Source of the DNA: Actinomycetota bacterium | GTDB taxonomy: Bacteria; Actinomycetota; Acidimicrobiia; Acidimicrobiales; UBA8592 | Reading direction: 5' to 3' | NCBI GenBank assembly: GCA_902565595.1 | Contig: CACFFD010000002.1 | Coordinates: forward strand, 1 to 64,000 | DNA length: 64,000 nt | Shown: positions 26,028 through 34,445 of the stretch, in pieces | Layout of the letters: every line of letters begins with the position of its first letter | Position numbering within the stretch: position 1 is the stretch's first letter | The notes under the pieces: generated by a model | The model's database searches: none | What the model was told of the DNA's origin: nothing | The model's input: the letters and a program-made list of their open reading frames with translations, nothing else | Position numbers and translations under genes: made by a program

Positions 26028-27455
26028 TTGTCAAGTAAATCTGAGGCAGAAACGAAGCCTGATAAACAAATACGAGGTTTAGTATTTGCTGCTCTTCTTG
26101 CAGGTTTTATCGGCGGATGGGACGCTTCATCGTCATTTTTCATTTTCCCAGACATCAAAGAGAGCATTGCGAATGGAGACGGTGCCAATGCCTCTTGGGT
26201 TCTATCAACCCCTAATATCGTTGGAGCTGCTCTTTTATTGCAATCAGGACGGCTAACTGATAAATACGGCCCTGAGCGCCTGTATCGATTCGGGGTTTTC
26301 TTTTACACATGTGGCGTTGTTCTTTGTACGGTCGCTCCTACTTTATGGACTCTTGTAGGAGCAAGGGTAATTTCTTCCTCGGGGCAAGCAGTAATGGGTC
26401 CGGCTGCCATAGCAGTAGTTTTACGGAATACCCCAGTAGGTAATAGAAGTGAGGCTGTAGGTAGATGGGGGTTTTACACGGCTGTTGCTGGAGCACTCTC
26501 CCCCATCGCTATCTCACAGTTAATTGATACTTTTTCATGGAGGGCGCTATTTGCGCTTCAAATACCACTGGGCCTCTTCGTGGTATATCTGTTATATGCA
26601 TACGGATCAAAACAAGTCATAAAAGCAGATTCGAGCGTTACTTTAAGGCCGTTTGATGCATTTTTAACAGTTGCAGGGTTAACAGCACTTATTTTACCTA
26701 TCGTAAAGGCAGAGTCTTGGGGGTGGTCTTCTGCGAGGACTATAGCGTTTTTTGTCATCTCGTTTATCCTTATTGGTGCTCTTTTAAAACGTTCCGATTC
26801 CTCATCATCCTCTCCGCTTCAACTACAGCTTTTTTCGAATAAGGGATTTTTGCTGTCTTCAGTAATGTCGATAACTGCAGGAGTAGCATTTTATGCGCAC
26901 TGGCTAGGAATGATCCTGTTCCTGACTGAAGTGTGGGAGTACAGCCTAGTTAAAGCAGGTTTGCTTTTGACCATTATGCCTGGAACTATGAGCTTGCTTT
27001 CAATCTATGCCGGAAAAATTGCTGACAGATATGGAGAACGTTGGGTTATGATCCCAGGGATTCTGGTATATACAGCTTTGTACGGCCTTTTTTGGGTACT
27101 TTGTGGAACGTCAGAAAATCTACTCCTCCTAATTTTAGCGTTACTTGGATCGGGAGTGGGCATGGCTGGTGTATGGCCAACGCTTACTTCTCTTGGAGCG
27201 CAAGGCATCGAGGAAAATCTAATTGGAAGCGCAACCGCTATTATTCATACGTTTCAAAGGATTGGAGGTGCATTTGGGATTGCAATTGTTCTGGCAGTTG
27301 TTGGTGAAGCAAGTGGTGTAGGAAGTTTCAACGCTCATCGAGATGGCGTTTTGGTAATAGCTGTAGGCGGCTTAACTACATTTCTTTGTAGTGTCTTTCT
27401 ATCAAGTAGAAATTCTGTGCGGAATTCTAAAAGCGCTGCAAGATCTCTTGGGTAA
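26028..27455 (+). CDS. MFS transporter, DHA2 (14-TM) drug-exporter type
   Basis: A 475-residue membrane protein with about 14 hydrophobic segments. Motif A-like GRLTDKYGPERLYRFG lies near 64-79, and the second-half copy GKIADRYGERWVMIPG near 330-345. Layout fits the DHA2 exporter group. TTG start with CGGAGG only 1-2 nt upstream, an unusually short spacing. Cotranscription with the swivel-domain gene suggests a linked role. Substrate unknown. The 3' end overlaps the convergent tesB-like gene by 29 bp. Confidence 0.88.
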   Translation: MSSKSEAETKPDKQIRGLVFAALLAGFIGGWDASSSFFIFPDIKESIANGDGANASWVLSTPNIVGAALLLQSGRLTDKYGPERLYRFGVFFYTCGVVLCTVAPTLWTLVGARVISSSGQAVMGPAAIAVVLRNTPVGNRSEAVGRWGFYTAVAGALSPIAISQLIDTFSWRALFALQIPLGLFVVYLLYAYGSKQVIKADSSVTLRPFDAFLTVAGLTALILPIVKAESWGWSSARTIAFFVISFILIGALLKRSDSSSSSPLQLQLFSNKGFLLSSVMSITAGVAFYAHWLGMILFLTEVWEYSLVKAGLLLTIMPGTMSLLSIYAGKIADRYGERWVMIPGILVYTALYGLFWVLCGTSENLLLLILALLGSGVGMAGVWPTLTSLGAQGIEENLIGSATAIIHTFQRIGGAFGIAIVLAVVGEASGVGSFNAHRDGVLVIAVGGLTTFLCSVFLSSRNSVRNSKSAARSLG

Positions 27456-28236
27456 CGGTAGCAAGATGCATCCCACCTTTAGAATAAATAGCTCCAGTTG
27501 CTAATCCTCGGTTTCCCATATGGGTTATTCCAATATGGTGATGAAACTGCCAGTCATAAGGATTTCCTCGTTGATGGAACCAGACGACGTGGTCGAGGCT
27601 AGCTCCGAAAAAACTTGGTGCTTCGTCGCTGTCCCATGTTCCATCGAATTTGGGATGGAGGCGGGCAGCAGCGTCGAACGGAGCATCGTCGCTCGCGTAA
27701 ACAAGTCCGAGATCAAAAGTAGAACTCTCGTTGTCAGCTTCCCCGTTCAGTCGAAGCCATACGCCATGTCCGGTTTCAAGGACTCCTGCTGGTACAACTT
27801 TTCTTTCCATGATCTCTGACCAGTTTTCAGATGGAATTTGTTCAGGGTCAGGCAAATTGCCAGGTAAGGAAAGGGTCTGGATTTTTTCACCAGATTCGTC
27901 TATTTGAAATGAAGCTGAGAGGTTTAGAATTGCACCTGCTGTTTGTAGCGCAACGACCCGACGTGTGACGAATGATCGTCCATCACGAAGCCTGTCTACT
28001 TCGAATTTTATAAGTTCGTCACTAGTTCCTCCACGGATAAAGTATGCATGTATTGAATGAACCTGGTATTTAGGGTCTACGGTCTGTTTTGCTGCATGTA
28101 GAGCTTGAGCGACGACTTGACCCCCGTATACCCTCCCCCAGTTGTATTGAGGGCTTCTCGCAGTAAATTTATTGTCCGAAATCGGAGTAAGAGAGATCAG
28201 TTTCTGGAAAGTGTCGATTTTTTCGGATGAATTCAC
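27427..28236 (-). CDS. Acyl-CoA thioesterase II (TesB-like)
   Basis: Double hot-dog fold thioesterase of 269 residues, hydrolysing acyl-CoA to fatty acid and CoA. Conserved GRVYGGQVVAQALHAA lies near 34-49, VHSIHAYFIRGG near 60-71, GRSFVTRRVVALQ near 86-98, and the C-terminal half has ASLDHVVWFH. Divergent from the SDR gene starting at 28291. Confidence 0.92.
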   Translation of the reverse strand: MNSSEKIDTFQKLISLTPISDNKFTARSPQYNWGRVYGGQVVAQALHAAKQTVDPKYQVHSIHAYFIRGGTSDELIKFEVDRLRDGRSFVTRRVVALQTAGAILNLSASFQIDESGEKIQTLSLPGNLPDPEQIPSENWSEIMERKVVPAGVLETGHGVWLRLNGEADNESSTFDLGLVYASDDAPFDAAARLHPKFDGTWDSDEAPSFFGASLDHVVWFHQRGNPYDWQFHHHIGITHMGNRGLATGAIYSKGGMHLATVTQEILQRF

Positions 28237-28290
28237 TTGCTGATCTTACTCTGATTTACGCTTTAATTGAGTAAGCACTACAGTTTTAGC

Positions 28291-29073
28291 ATGGTGAATA
28301 CGTATATCGTCACTGGGTCGTCAAGCGGCCTTGGATCTTCGGTAGTTAAATCCCTGACAGAAAATGGCTCTGACGTTATTGGTGTCGACTGGAAGGGACA
28401 GCCAGATATTAGGGCTGATCTGTCAGATAAGAATGAAGTTCTTAGAGCTATGGATATTGCCTTGTCGATGTGCCCAAATCCTGCTGGCGTAGTTTCTAAT
28501 GCAGGTCTTAGTCCCATACACGATGATTTGAGAGAGATAATTGAAGTTAACTGGTTTGCTGCGAAAGAAGTATTTGAACTGAGCCTTGAGGGCCTTTCGC
28601 TGCATAAGAATTCTGCAGCTGTTGCAGTCTGTTCTATCGGTTCAGCTCTTGGTGGCGATTCCACTTTGGAAAGTTATCTTCATGAAGAAGATCGGGAGGC
28701 GGCGTTCGAATATTTGGATTCTATTCACAGAAATGATCCGGATAGTGCTGGGATCGTGGCATATAGTTCTTGTAAAGCTGCTCTTGCGCGTTTCGTAAGG
28801 AGAAATGCTCAACGGTGGGGCGCCAAAGGCGTGAGACTTAATGCAGTCGCTCCGGGAAAAATGAACACGTCGATGCTGGACGGCTTATTAAACGACCCTG
28901 TTTTATCTCCTGGTATCACTAACTTGCCGTTTGGTGTTACGGAAACGGGACAGCCTGAGCAGGTCGCTGATGTAGTGGAATATTTGTTATCTCCTAAGTC
29001 GTCTTTTGTTCATGGACAAGTTATTTATGTTGACGGTGGTTCAGAAGCGATTATGAGACCAGATTTGGTATAA
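28291..29073 (+). CDS. Short-chain dehydrogenase/reductase (hydroxysteroid-dehydrogenase-like)
   Basis: Rossmann-fold oxidoreductase with nucleotide-binding TGSSSGLGSS, the structural NAG in VVSNAGLSP, and catalytic YSSCK (Y-x3-K). The short cofactor-region insert and the HLHEEDREAAFEYLDSI-type segment before the catalytic Tyr resemble bacterial 3-alpha-hydroxysteroid dehydrogenases. ATG 28291 places the glycine motif at the usual distance from the N-terminus. Substrate unknown. Confidence 0.88.
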   Translation: MVNTYIVTGSSSGLGSSVVKSLTENGSDVIGVDWKGQPDIRADLSDKNEVLRAMDIALSMCPNPAGVVSNAGLSPIHDDLREIIEVNWFAAKEVFELSLEGLSLHKNSAAVAVCSIGSALGGDSTLESYLHEEDREAAFEYLDSIHRNDPDSAGIVAYSSCKAALARFVRRNAQRWGAKGVRLNAVAPGKMNTSMLDGLLNDPVLSPGITNLPFGVTETGQPEQVADVVEYLLSPKSSFVHGQVIYVDGGSEAIMRPDLV

Positions 29074-29124
29074 CTTTATCTTTAGATCCACCACTTCTTG
29101 AGTTCACGAAGGAACAATAGGCAC

Positions 29125-29454
29125 ATGGCATTTCAACCTACTTCATTAAGTGACCTTGACCCAGAGATTTTGGATAATCTTCCCTTGGATATACGTGACA
29201 AGATAAGTTCTGGCGAAATAGATAAATTACCAGATAATATTCTGGATGCGATCCCGGATTCACTTTCTAGCAAAATACCACCATCGCTCATTGAAGCAGC
29301 GAATTCGAACCCTACTCTTACTTTTGTACTTGTCGTCGCTGGGACTATCGGTGTGATTGGTTTTGCTTATGGGGTAATGAAAAGCGGATTTAAGTCAGCG
29401 TTTTTCTTTGGAGCTGTTGCTATTGCTGCTTGGACGTATTATGCGTTGCTTTGA
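29125..29454 (+). CDS. Small membrane protein with N-terminal LPxxI-type helical repeats
   Basis: About 109 residues. The N-terminal half has short repeated helical units (EILDNLPLDIRDKI, EIDKLPDNILDAIP, DSLSSKIPPSLIEA) with Pro at regular spacing. The C-terminal half holds two transmembrane segments. A TTG at 29098 is an alternative start; ATG 29125 has AAGGA about 11 nt upstream. The stop directly abuts the convergent SDR stop in the palindrome TGATCA. Unknown function. Confidence 0.65.
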   Translation: MAFQPTSLSDLDPEILDNLPLDIRDKISSGEIDKLPDNILDAIPDSLSSKIPPSLIEAANSNPTLTFVLVVAGTIGVIGFAYGVMKSGFKSAFFFGAVAIAAWTYYALL

Positions 29455-30165
29455 TCAGCTTTGGGGGCTTCCTGAGCCTAGACCCCCATCTACATCTATG
29501 ATCTGTCCTGTGACATAGCTCGCTTCCTCAGAAACCAGAAACGCTGCCACATTAGCAATATCAACCGCCTCCCCCACTCTCTTCAACGGGACTACATTTG
29601 CGCGTCTTTCTTTCATTTCACCTTGATAATTCTCTTCAGTTCCCTCTGTGAGGATTAATCCTGGTGCAATAGCATTTACTCGGATAGGGGCAATTTCCAC
29701 TGCCCACTGCTTTGTAAGGGTCTCAATTGCAGATTTTGATGCTGCGTATAGGCCAAGCCCAGGAGATTTAGTTCGTGCTGCAAGAGAGGAGAAATTAACT
29801 ATATTTCCACGTGAAGAGTTACTTAAAGACGGTAGCGCTGCCTTAGTACATATAAGTGTTCCAATGAGATTTACGTTTACGACGTCTTCTTGATCCCGAA
29901 TGCGTATTTCTTCTAATTGTTGAGGACGCCATATGCCTGCATTGTTTATAAGGGCGTCAAAGCTCACTATCTGTGAAAAGAACTGTTCGACTGACTTTTG
30001 GTCTGTGACGTCTATCAGGGCATAATCGCAATGGAGTTCATTTGATGCTTTTTTTAGCTTGTGGCTATTTATGTCCAGTATGGTAACGTCCCACCCCAGT
30101 GACAACAGTTTTTCAGCGCAAGCATAGCCGATGCCCTGTGCTCCTCCTGTTATGACGGCGTGCAT
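29455..30165 (-). CDS. Short-chain dehydrogenase/reductase
   Basis: A 236-residue classical SDR: TGGAQGIG (7-14), INNAGIW, catalytic Ser in NFSSLAA, Tyr and Lys in YAASK, and the C-terminal YVTGQIIDVDGG. Resembles FabG-type 3-oxoacyl reductases but substrate cannot be assigned. Its ATG overlaps the stop of the upstream small membrane gene by one base, so it is the likely last gene of the Liv transporter transcript. Confidence 0.88.
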   Translation of the reverse strand: MHAVITGGAQGIGYACAEKLLSLGWDVTILDINSHKLKKASNELHCDYALIDVTDQKSVEQFFSQIVSFDALINNAGIWRPQQLEEIRIRDQEDVVNVNLIGTLICTKAALPSLSNSSRGNIVNFSSLAARTKSPGLGLYAASKSAIETLTKQWAVEIAPIRVNAIAPGLILTEGTEENYQGEMKERRANVVPLKRVGEAVDIANVAAFLVSEEASYVTGQIIDVDGGLGSGSPQS

Positions 30166-30509
30166 CAGTTGTAGTCTTCTCTGGATCTATTTTCGTAGAT
30201 ACTTCTGATAAGCCAAAAACGTAGAAATCTCGTAATGCTAGACTTTAGAAACAGGGCGGCACCTGCGACAGTGACTGAGATTCCGCAGATTGCAAGAACA
30301 ATGTGTTCATTGTGTTTGATGTTATCAACTGCTAGATCTCCGCTGTTTTGGGCGCCAGCAACGAAGTACGCTATAAATGCAATTACGATGCCAGCGCACA
30401 TGAGTAGAGCACCAAGCCACTGGTAAATTTTGTCACGATCTGGTGTCCCAGTCTTTGCGTTCAATGATTCTACTGCTTCTCGAAATTCATTTACCCTTGG
30501 TCTTTCCAT
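30165..30509 (-). CDS. Small membrane protein of unknown function
   Basis: A 114-residue protein with two transmembrane segments (about 34-55 and 72-92), a polar N-terminus and a basic C-terminus. Start at 30509 chosen for the AAGGAAG just upstream; an in-frame GTG at 30527 is less likely. It lies between livF and an SDR in an apparent operon. No family recognised. Confidence 0.65.
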   Translation of the reverse strand: MERPRVNEFREAVESLNAKTGTPDRDKIYQWLGALLMCAGIVIAFIAYFVAGAQNSGDLAVDNIKHNEHIVLAICGISVTVAGAALFLKSSITRFLRFWLIRSIYENRSREDYN

Positions 30510-30527
30510 AGTCTTCCTTTTTTTCAC

Positions 30528-31223
30528 TTACCCAAGGTAAGCGTGCTTTAGGTCTTTTTGTATACTTTCTGGCCTGCCCTCGTTAACTAGTCTGCCGTTC
30601 AGCATGATCCCAGCTGTGTCAGCGATTTCTAAGGCAGTTCTTGCAAATTGTTCAACAATTAGTATTGCCACTCCCCCTGATGCTACTTGTTTTACGATTT
30701 CATATAATTGTCCAACAATAAGTGGCGCTAGCCCCATTGACAATTCATCTAGGAGTAATATGGCGGGGTTAGTAGCGAGAGCTCTGGTCATGGCGAGCAT
30801 TTGTTGCTCGCCGCCAGATAGTGTTCCAGCTGTTTGACGTGCTCGCGAAGAAAGTTGTGGGAATCGTTGGTATGCGACTTCTTCGATATCTTCAGAAGGG
30901 ATTCCAGACTTAGACATCATTATGAGATTGTCTCTGACAGTTAGATTTGGGAATATCCCTTTACCTTCAGGAATTGTGCAAATTCCTGCACGAGCTAAAG
31001 TGCTGGGATTGCTTTTGGTCATTGGCTTTCCTGCGATAATGAGGTCACCAGAAGTAGGAGTTAGTTGGCCGGAACATACTTTGAGAGTTGTTGATTTTCC
31101 CCCTCCATTAGGCCCGAGTAAAGCGTAGATTTTTCCAGGGTAAAGAGAAAGTGATACATCATGCAGGACGGGTATTTCCGCGTAACCAGCGTTAATTCTA
31201 TGCAGGGACAGTAAAGGGGTCAT
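30528..31223 (-). CDS. livF: Branched-chain-amino-acid-type ABC transporter ATP-binding protein LivF
   Basis: ABC ATPase of 231 residues: Walker A GPNGGGKST (about 36-44), signature LSGGEQQML (about 134-142) and Walker B AILLLDE, with HAYLG at the C-terminus as usual in LivF. Note GGGKS in place of the common GAGKS. It overlaps livG by 4 bp. The imported substrate is not certain; Liv systems also take up amides, urea and other compounds. Confidence 0.92.
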   Translation of the reverse strand: MTPLLSLHRINAGYAEIPVLHDVSLSLYPGKIYALLGPNGGGKSTTLKVCSGQLTPTSGDLIIAGKPMTKSNPSTLARAGICTIPEGKGIFPNLTVRDNLIMMSKSGIPSEDIEEVAYQRFPQLSSRARQTAGTLSGGEQQMLAMTRALATNPAILLLDELSMGLAPLIVGQLYEIVKQVASGGVAILIVEQFARTALEIADTAGIMLNGRLVNEGRPESIQKDLKHAYLG

Positions 31224-31969
31224 TGTTTTTTTGCCCCTAAGTATGCTTCGATAACTAATTCGTGTTCCTGAATCTCTGTTGGTGTTCCTTTTGCAATAAT
31301 GCTTCCGAAATCAAGAACATTTACTTCATCACATGTGTTCATGACGAGGGCCATGTCATGTTCAACTAGAAAGATTGAAACTCCAGACTCGCATATTTTT
31401 CGTAAAAGTAACCCAAACGTTTCAGTTTCTTGGTCATTTTGCCCGGAAGCAGGTTCGTCTAGAAGAAGAATTTTTGGTTGCAGGATAAGGGCACGTGCTA
31501 ATTCAACTAGGCGTGCTTGCCCCGTGGGGATTTCAGTCGCCATGGTATTGCGAACTGAATCTAGGCCTGTAATGTCAAGGACCCTACTGATCTCTGCTTT
31601 TGTAAATGGTTCATCTTGGTATGGTCGGATGTGCCCCCATTGGTTAGATATTTCAATTGAAACTCGTATGTTGTCGATAACTGACAAGCTGTTGAATAGT
31701 TCTAATCTTTGGAAAGTGCGGCCGATGCCAAGTCTAGCCCTTTTGTGGGGGGCCAAACTAGTAATGTCTTGATCCATGAAGTGGACACTTCCATCGGTGG
31801 GCGTAAGTAGGCCGCTAATGACATTGAATAGCGTTGTTTTCCCAGCCCCATTAGGACCTATGAGTCCAGTTATTGTTCCTGGTTTCACGCTCAGTGACAC
31901 ATCATTTACAGCAATATGCCCGCCGAACTGAACAGATATATTGTCTACTGCAAGAACGTCATTCGTCAT
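31220..31969 (-). CDS. livG: Branched-chain-amino-acid-type ABC transporter ATP-binding protein LivG
   Basis: ABC ATPase of 249 residues: Walker A GPNGAGKTT (about 37-45), the family segment RLGIGRTFQRLELF, and Walker B KILLLDEPASG. The usual LSGGQ signature reads PTGQARLVELARAL: the first signature Ser/Gly pair is altered relative to typical LivG (YGQQRRLEIARAL), but the overall fit is good. It overlaps the permease gene by 11 bp. Confidence 0.92.
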   Translation of the reverse strand: MTNDVLAVDNISVQFGGHIAVNDVSLSVKPGTITGLIGPNGAGKTTLFNVISGLLTPTDGSVHFMDQDITSLAPHKRARLGIGRTFQRLELFNSLSVIDNIRVSIEISNQWGHIRPYQDEPFTKAEISRVLDITGLDSVRNTMATEIPTGQARLVELARALILQPKILLLDEPASGQNDQETETFGLLLRKICESGVSIFLVEHDMALVMNTCDEVNVLDFGSIIAKGTPTEIQEHELVIEAYLGAKKQ

Positions 31970-34427
31970 TGTTCCTGCTTTCTTTCCACATGGGGTTACT
32001 CGGTATCGAAAGTTCCTTATCTATGAACGAGATAAATTCGTCGCTAAATTGAAAATCAATTCCGGCCATTTCAATTGATTTATCTTTGCTTTGATCCCTG
32101 TCACGTGTGTTTGCATCACCGAGCAGTGGCATAAGGAAGAGAATTGGTAGTGATGTCATTATGAATATCCAACCGTTATAGACATCGATGACTCTTAAAA
32201 ACCAGCTGAAAGCTATAAGCAAGCTTCCGATGCCAATAATTCCTTTGTTCTCTCGTTTTCGTAGGATGCGGAATCCGTCGAATATCTGGCTTGCGACTCC
32301 ACTTGGATTTCTTCCAAGCCCTATTCCAGCTAAAGCTGGACCAAGGAGTAAGAAGAAGTCCTGCAGGAATGTGAATAGCCAATCGAAACTCCTCCAGTCT
32401 TCTGCTAGTTTTCCCCAAAAATCTCCCATTACTATGAATGCGCAAGCATAAATTATTCCACCAAAAAGTGCTCCGCTTATATAGCCGATTCCTCCTACAA
32501 CGGTAAGCATGAAGAGCGCTAGCCCTTCCCAAATAGTAAATGGGTAATCTTCTTGAATAGTTCGGAGATTAGATGCATGAAGTGCACCGCCGAAACCGGC
32601 TATGGCAGCAGCCAGTGTGAAGACAGATAACTTGAGTCGACGCATGTTCATGCCAAGAGTCGCACATGCTGCTGGACTATCTTTCATTGCGGTGAGCTGC
32701 CTGCCATATGAACTTTTTCGTAGTTGAATTAGCGCAACTGAAATACAGCAGAAGATTATTGACACGAATATGAGCATCGCCCATTGTTTTTCTCCGAAGT
32801 CTATTCCCCAGAATTTAGGTCTAGGTATATTGAGCGCTCCGTTATTGAAGAGGTTTATCGACAGGTCTTCGCTGTCCCCTATCAAGGGGATATCAAACGT
32901 GAGGGTTTCTCTTTGCTTATAGACCATTTTGTCAACGAAAATGGCAAATGCGAAAGTCGCAAGTGCTAGATACAGCCCCCTGAGTCTAATTGCCGGTAGA
33001 GCAACTGTTGCTCCTACAGAGGCAGTAATAAGAGCTGCAACTACTAGGCCAGATAATGACATACTTTCTCTACTTGCAATGCCTGTTCCGGTTGTACCGT
33101 CGAAGAAAACGACAAGGATGAATACAAATAATGAAAAGGCAGTCACAGCAATAAATAAACGCCGTTTCACTAGTCCAAATGCTGGGAAAACAAGGAAGCC
33201 AAATCCGACTGCTAGAAGAGTCGCCAACGTTGCGAATCCAGGACCAGTTTCAACTGTGGAGCCTACATCAAATTGAAATGCTGCTATTGCTCCAATCCCC
33301 GCAAAGGCCAACGGAGCTAAATTAAGTTCACCGGCGTAGCCAGTTAGTAGAACCATCGAAAGCCCGATTATGGCCATAGTTAGGCCTCGAGTAAGGAGCG
33401 CCTCCCATTTACTTGAAATTATTAGGCTCAATCCAGAGATTATTGAAACTAAGGCGAAACTCCAAAGAATAGTCGCTCTAATGGATGGGACCCTAAATTG
33501 TTCGCGGAGTGATTCTGGACGATTGCCACGTAATCGGTCTTGTGGTAGCAGCAATAGCACGCAGAAGAGAATAACGATGGGTAGAGTCGTTCGAAGTTCA
33601 GATAACCAAGGCCATTTTTGGCCGGTTTTGGAGATCCAGTTCCAATAAGAAACCGATAATCCGATTACGAGACCTCCGATAAAAGTGAGAGGAAGGTTCT
33701 TTAGTCTTCCGAAGATAGCGGCTGCATAGGCATTTACGACAAGTAATGTGAGTGCTAAGACTCCTAACCCGCCGAGTAAGGGGGAAATGAGAACACCTGC
33801 TATGGCCGCCATTATTGAGCCGATTGCCCAACTTTGCATGGCAGAGCGATTTGGGCGGCCACCATTTAGTTCAACAAGCTCCGGATTGTCTACAACTGCT
33901 CGCATTGTCACACCAATTTTGGTATTAAATAAGAGGAACCTTAAAGCGATCGCCAAACCGATTGCGGCGATGACGATTATTGTTTGATGCCAAGTTATGT
34001 ACGCGTCCCCAATGGACCATTTAGCATTGCGGCCAAAAAATGGTTTAGGTATTCTTTGTTCAGCCCCTTGCCACACCCAATTGGTGATCCCAATAAATGC
34101 GAGCATTACCGCTATGGGTATGACAAGTTTGGTTGTTTCGCTTGTTCCTTCTAAGCCTCTCATAACAATGAGTTGAAGAAGGATTCCTATTATGGGGGCA
34201 GCTATAAAGAGAACAAAGACCAGAGCTATTGGCGCAGGCCAAAATCCTCCCCATCCTTCGTCCCATCGTAGTTGCCAATAGAGAAATGCTGAAAACATTC
34301 CGATAGCACCATGAGCGAAATTGAAAATGCCCGATGTAGTGTATGTGACAACTAGTCCAGCAGAGGCTATTGAATATATAGCTCCTGTAGCTAAGCCTAC
34401 GACCGTGAATGTAAGAAATTCGGTCAT
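31959..34427 (-). CDS. Fused LivH-LivM ABC transporter permease
   Basis: An 822-residue membrane protein. Residues 1-290 are LivH-like, starting with GLATGAIYSIASAGLVVTYT and IFNFAHGAIG. Residues about 310-690 are LivM-like, with LTGYAGELNLAPLAFAGIGA and LRGLYLALATFAFAIF. After the LivM part there is an extra region with two or more transmembrane segments and a polar tail (about 690-822). The two half-permeases are usually separate genes, although fusions occur in actinobacteria. Third gene after the binding protein, overlapping livG. Confidence 0.92.
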   Translation of the reverse strand: MTEFLTFTVVGLATGAIYSIASAGLVVTYTTSGIFNFAHGAIGMFSAFLYWQLRWDEGWGGFWPAPIALVFVLFIAAPIIGILLQLIVMRGLEGTSETTKLVIPIAVMLAFIGITNWVWQGAEQRIPKPFFGRNAKWSIGDAYITWHQTIIVIAAIGLAIALRFLLFNTKIGVTMRAVVDNPELVELNGGRPNRSAMQSWAIGSIMAAIAGVLISPLLGGLGVLALTLLVVNAYAAAIFGRLKNLPLTFIGGLVIGLSVSYWNWISKTGQKWPWLSELRTTLPIVILFCVLLLLPQDRLRGNRPESLREQFRVPSIRATILWSFALVSIISGLSLIISSKWEALLTRGLTMAIIGLSMVLLTGYAGELNLAPLAFAGIGAIAAFQFDVGSTVETGPGFATLATLLAVGFGFLVFPAFGLVKRRLFIAVTAFSLFVFILVVFFDGTTGTGIASRESMSLSGLVVAALITASVGATVALPAIRLRGLYLALATFAFAIFVDKMVYKQRETLTFDIPLIGDSEDLSINLFNNGALNIPRPKFWGIDFGEKQWAMLIFVSIIFCCISVALIQLRKSSYGRQLTAMKDSPAACATLGMNMRRLKLSVFTLAAAIAGFGGALHASNLRTIQEDYPFTIWEGLALFMLTVVGGIGYISGALFGGIIYACAFIVMGDFWGKLAEDWRSFDWLFTFLQDFFLLLGPALAGIGLGRNPSGVASQIFDGFRILRKRENKGIIGIGSLLIAFSWFLRVIDVYNGWIFIMTSLPILFLMPLLGDANTRDRDQSKDKSIEMAGIDFQFSDEFISFIDKELSIPSNPMWKESRNNDE

Positions 34428-34445
34428 TTTCTATCGTGGTGTCTC

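Noticed and set aside
32929-33276. Plus-strand ORFs inside the Liv permease gene
   Set aside because: The minus-strand frame encodes a continuous membrane permease; the antisense frames are composition by-products.
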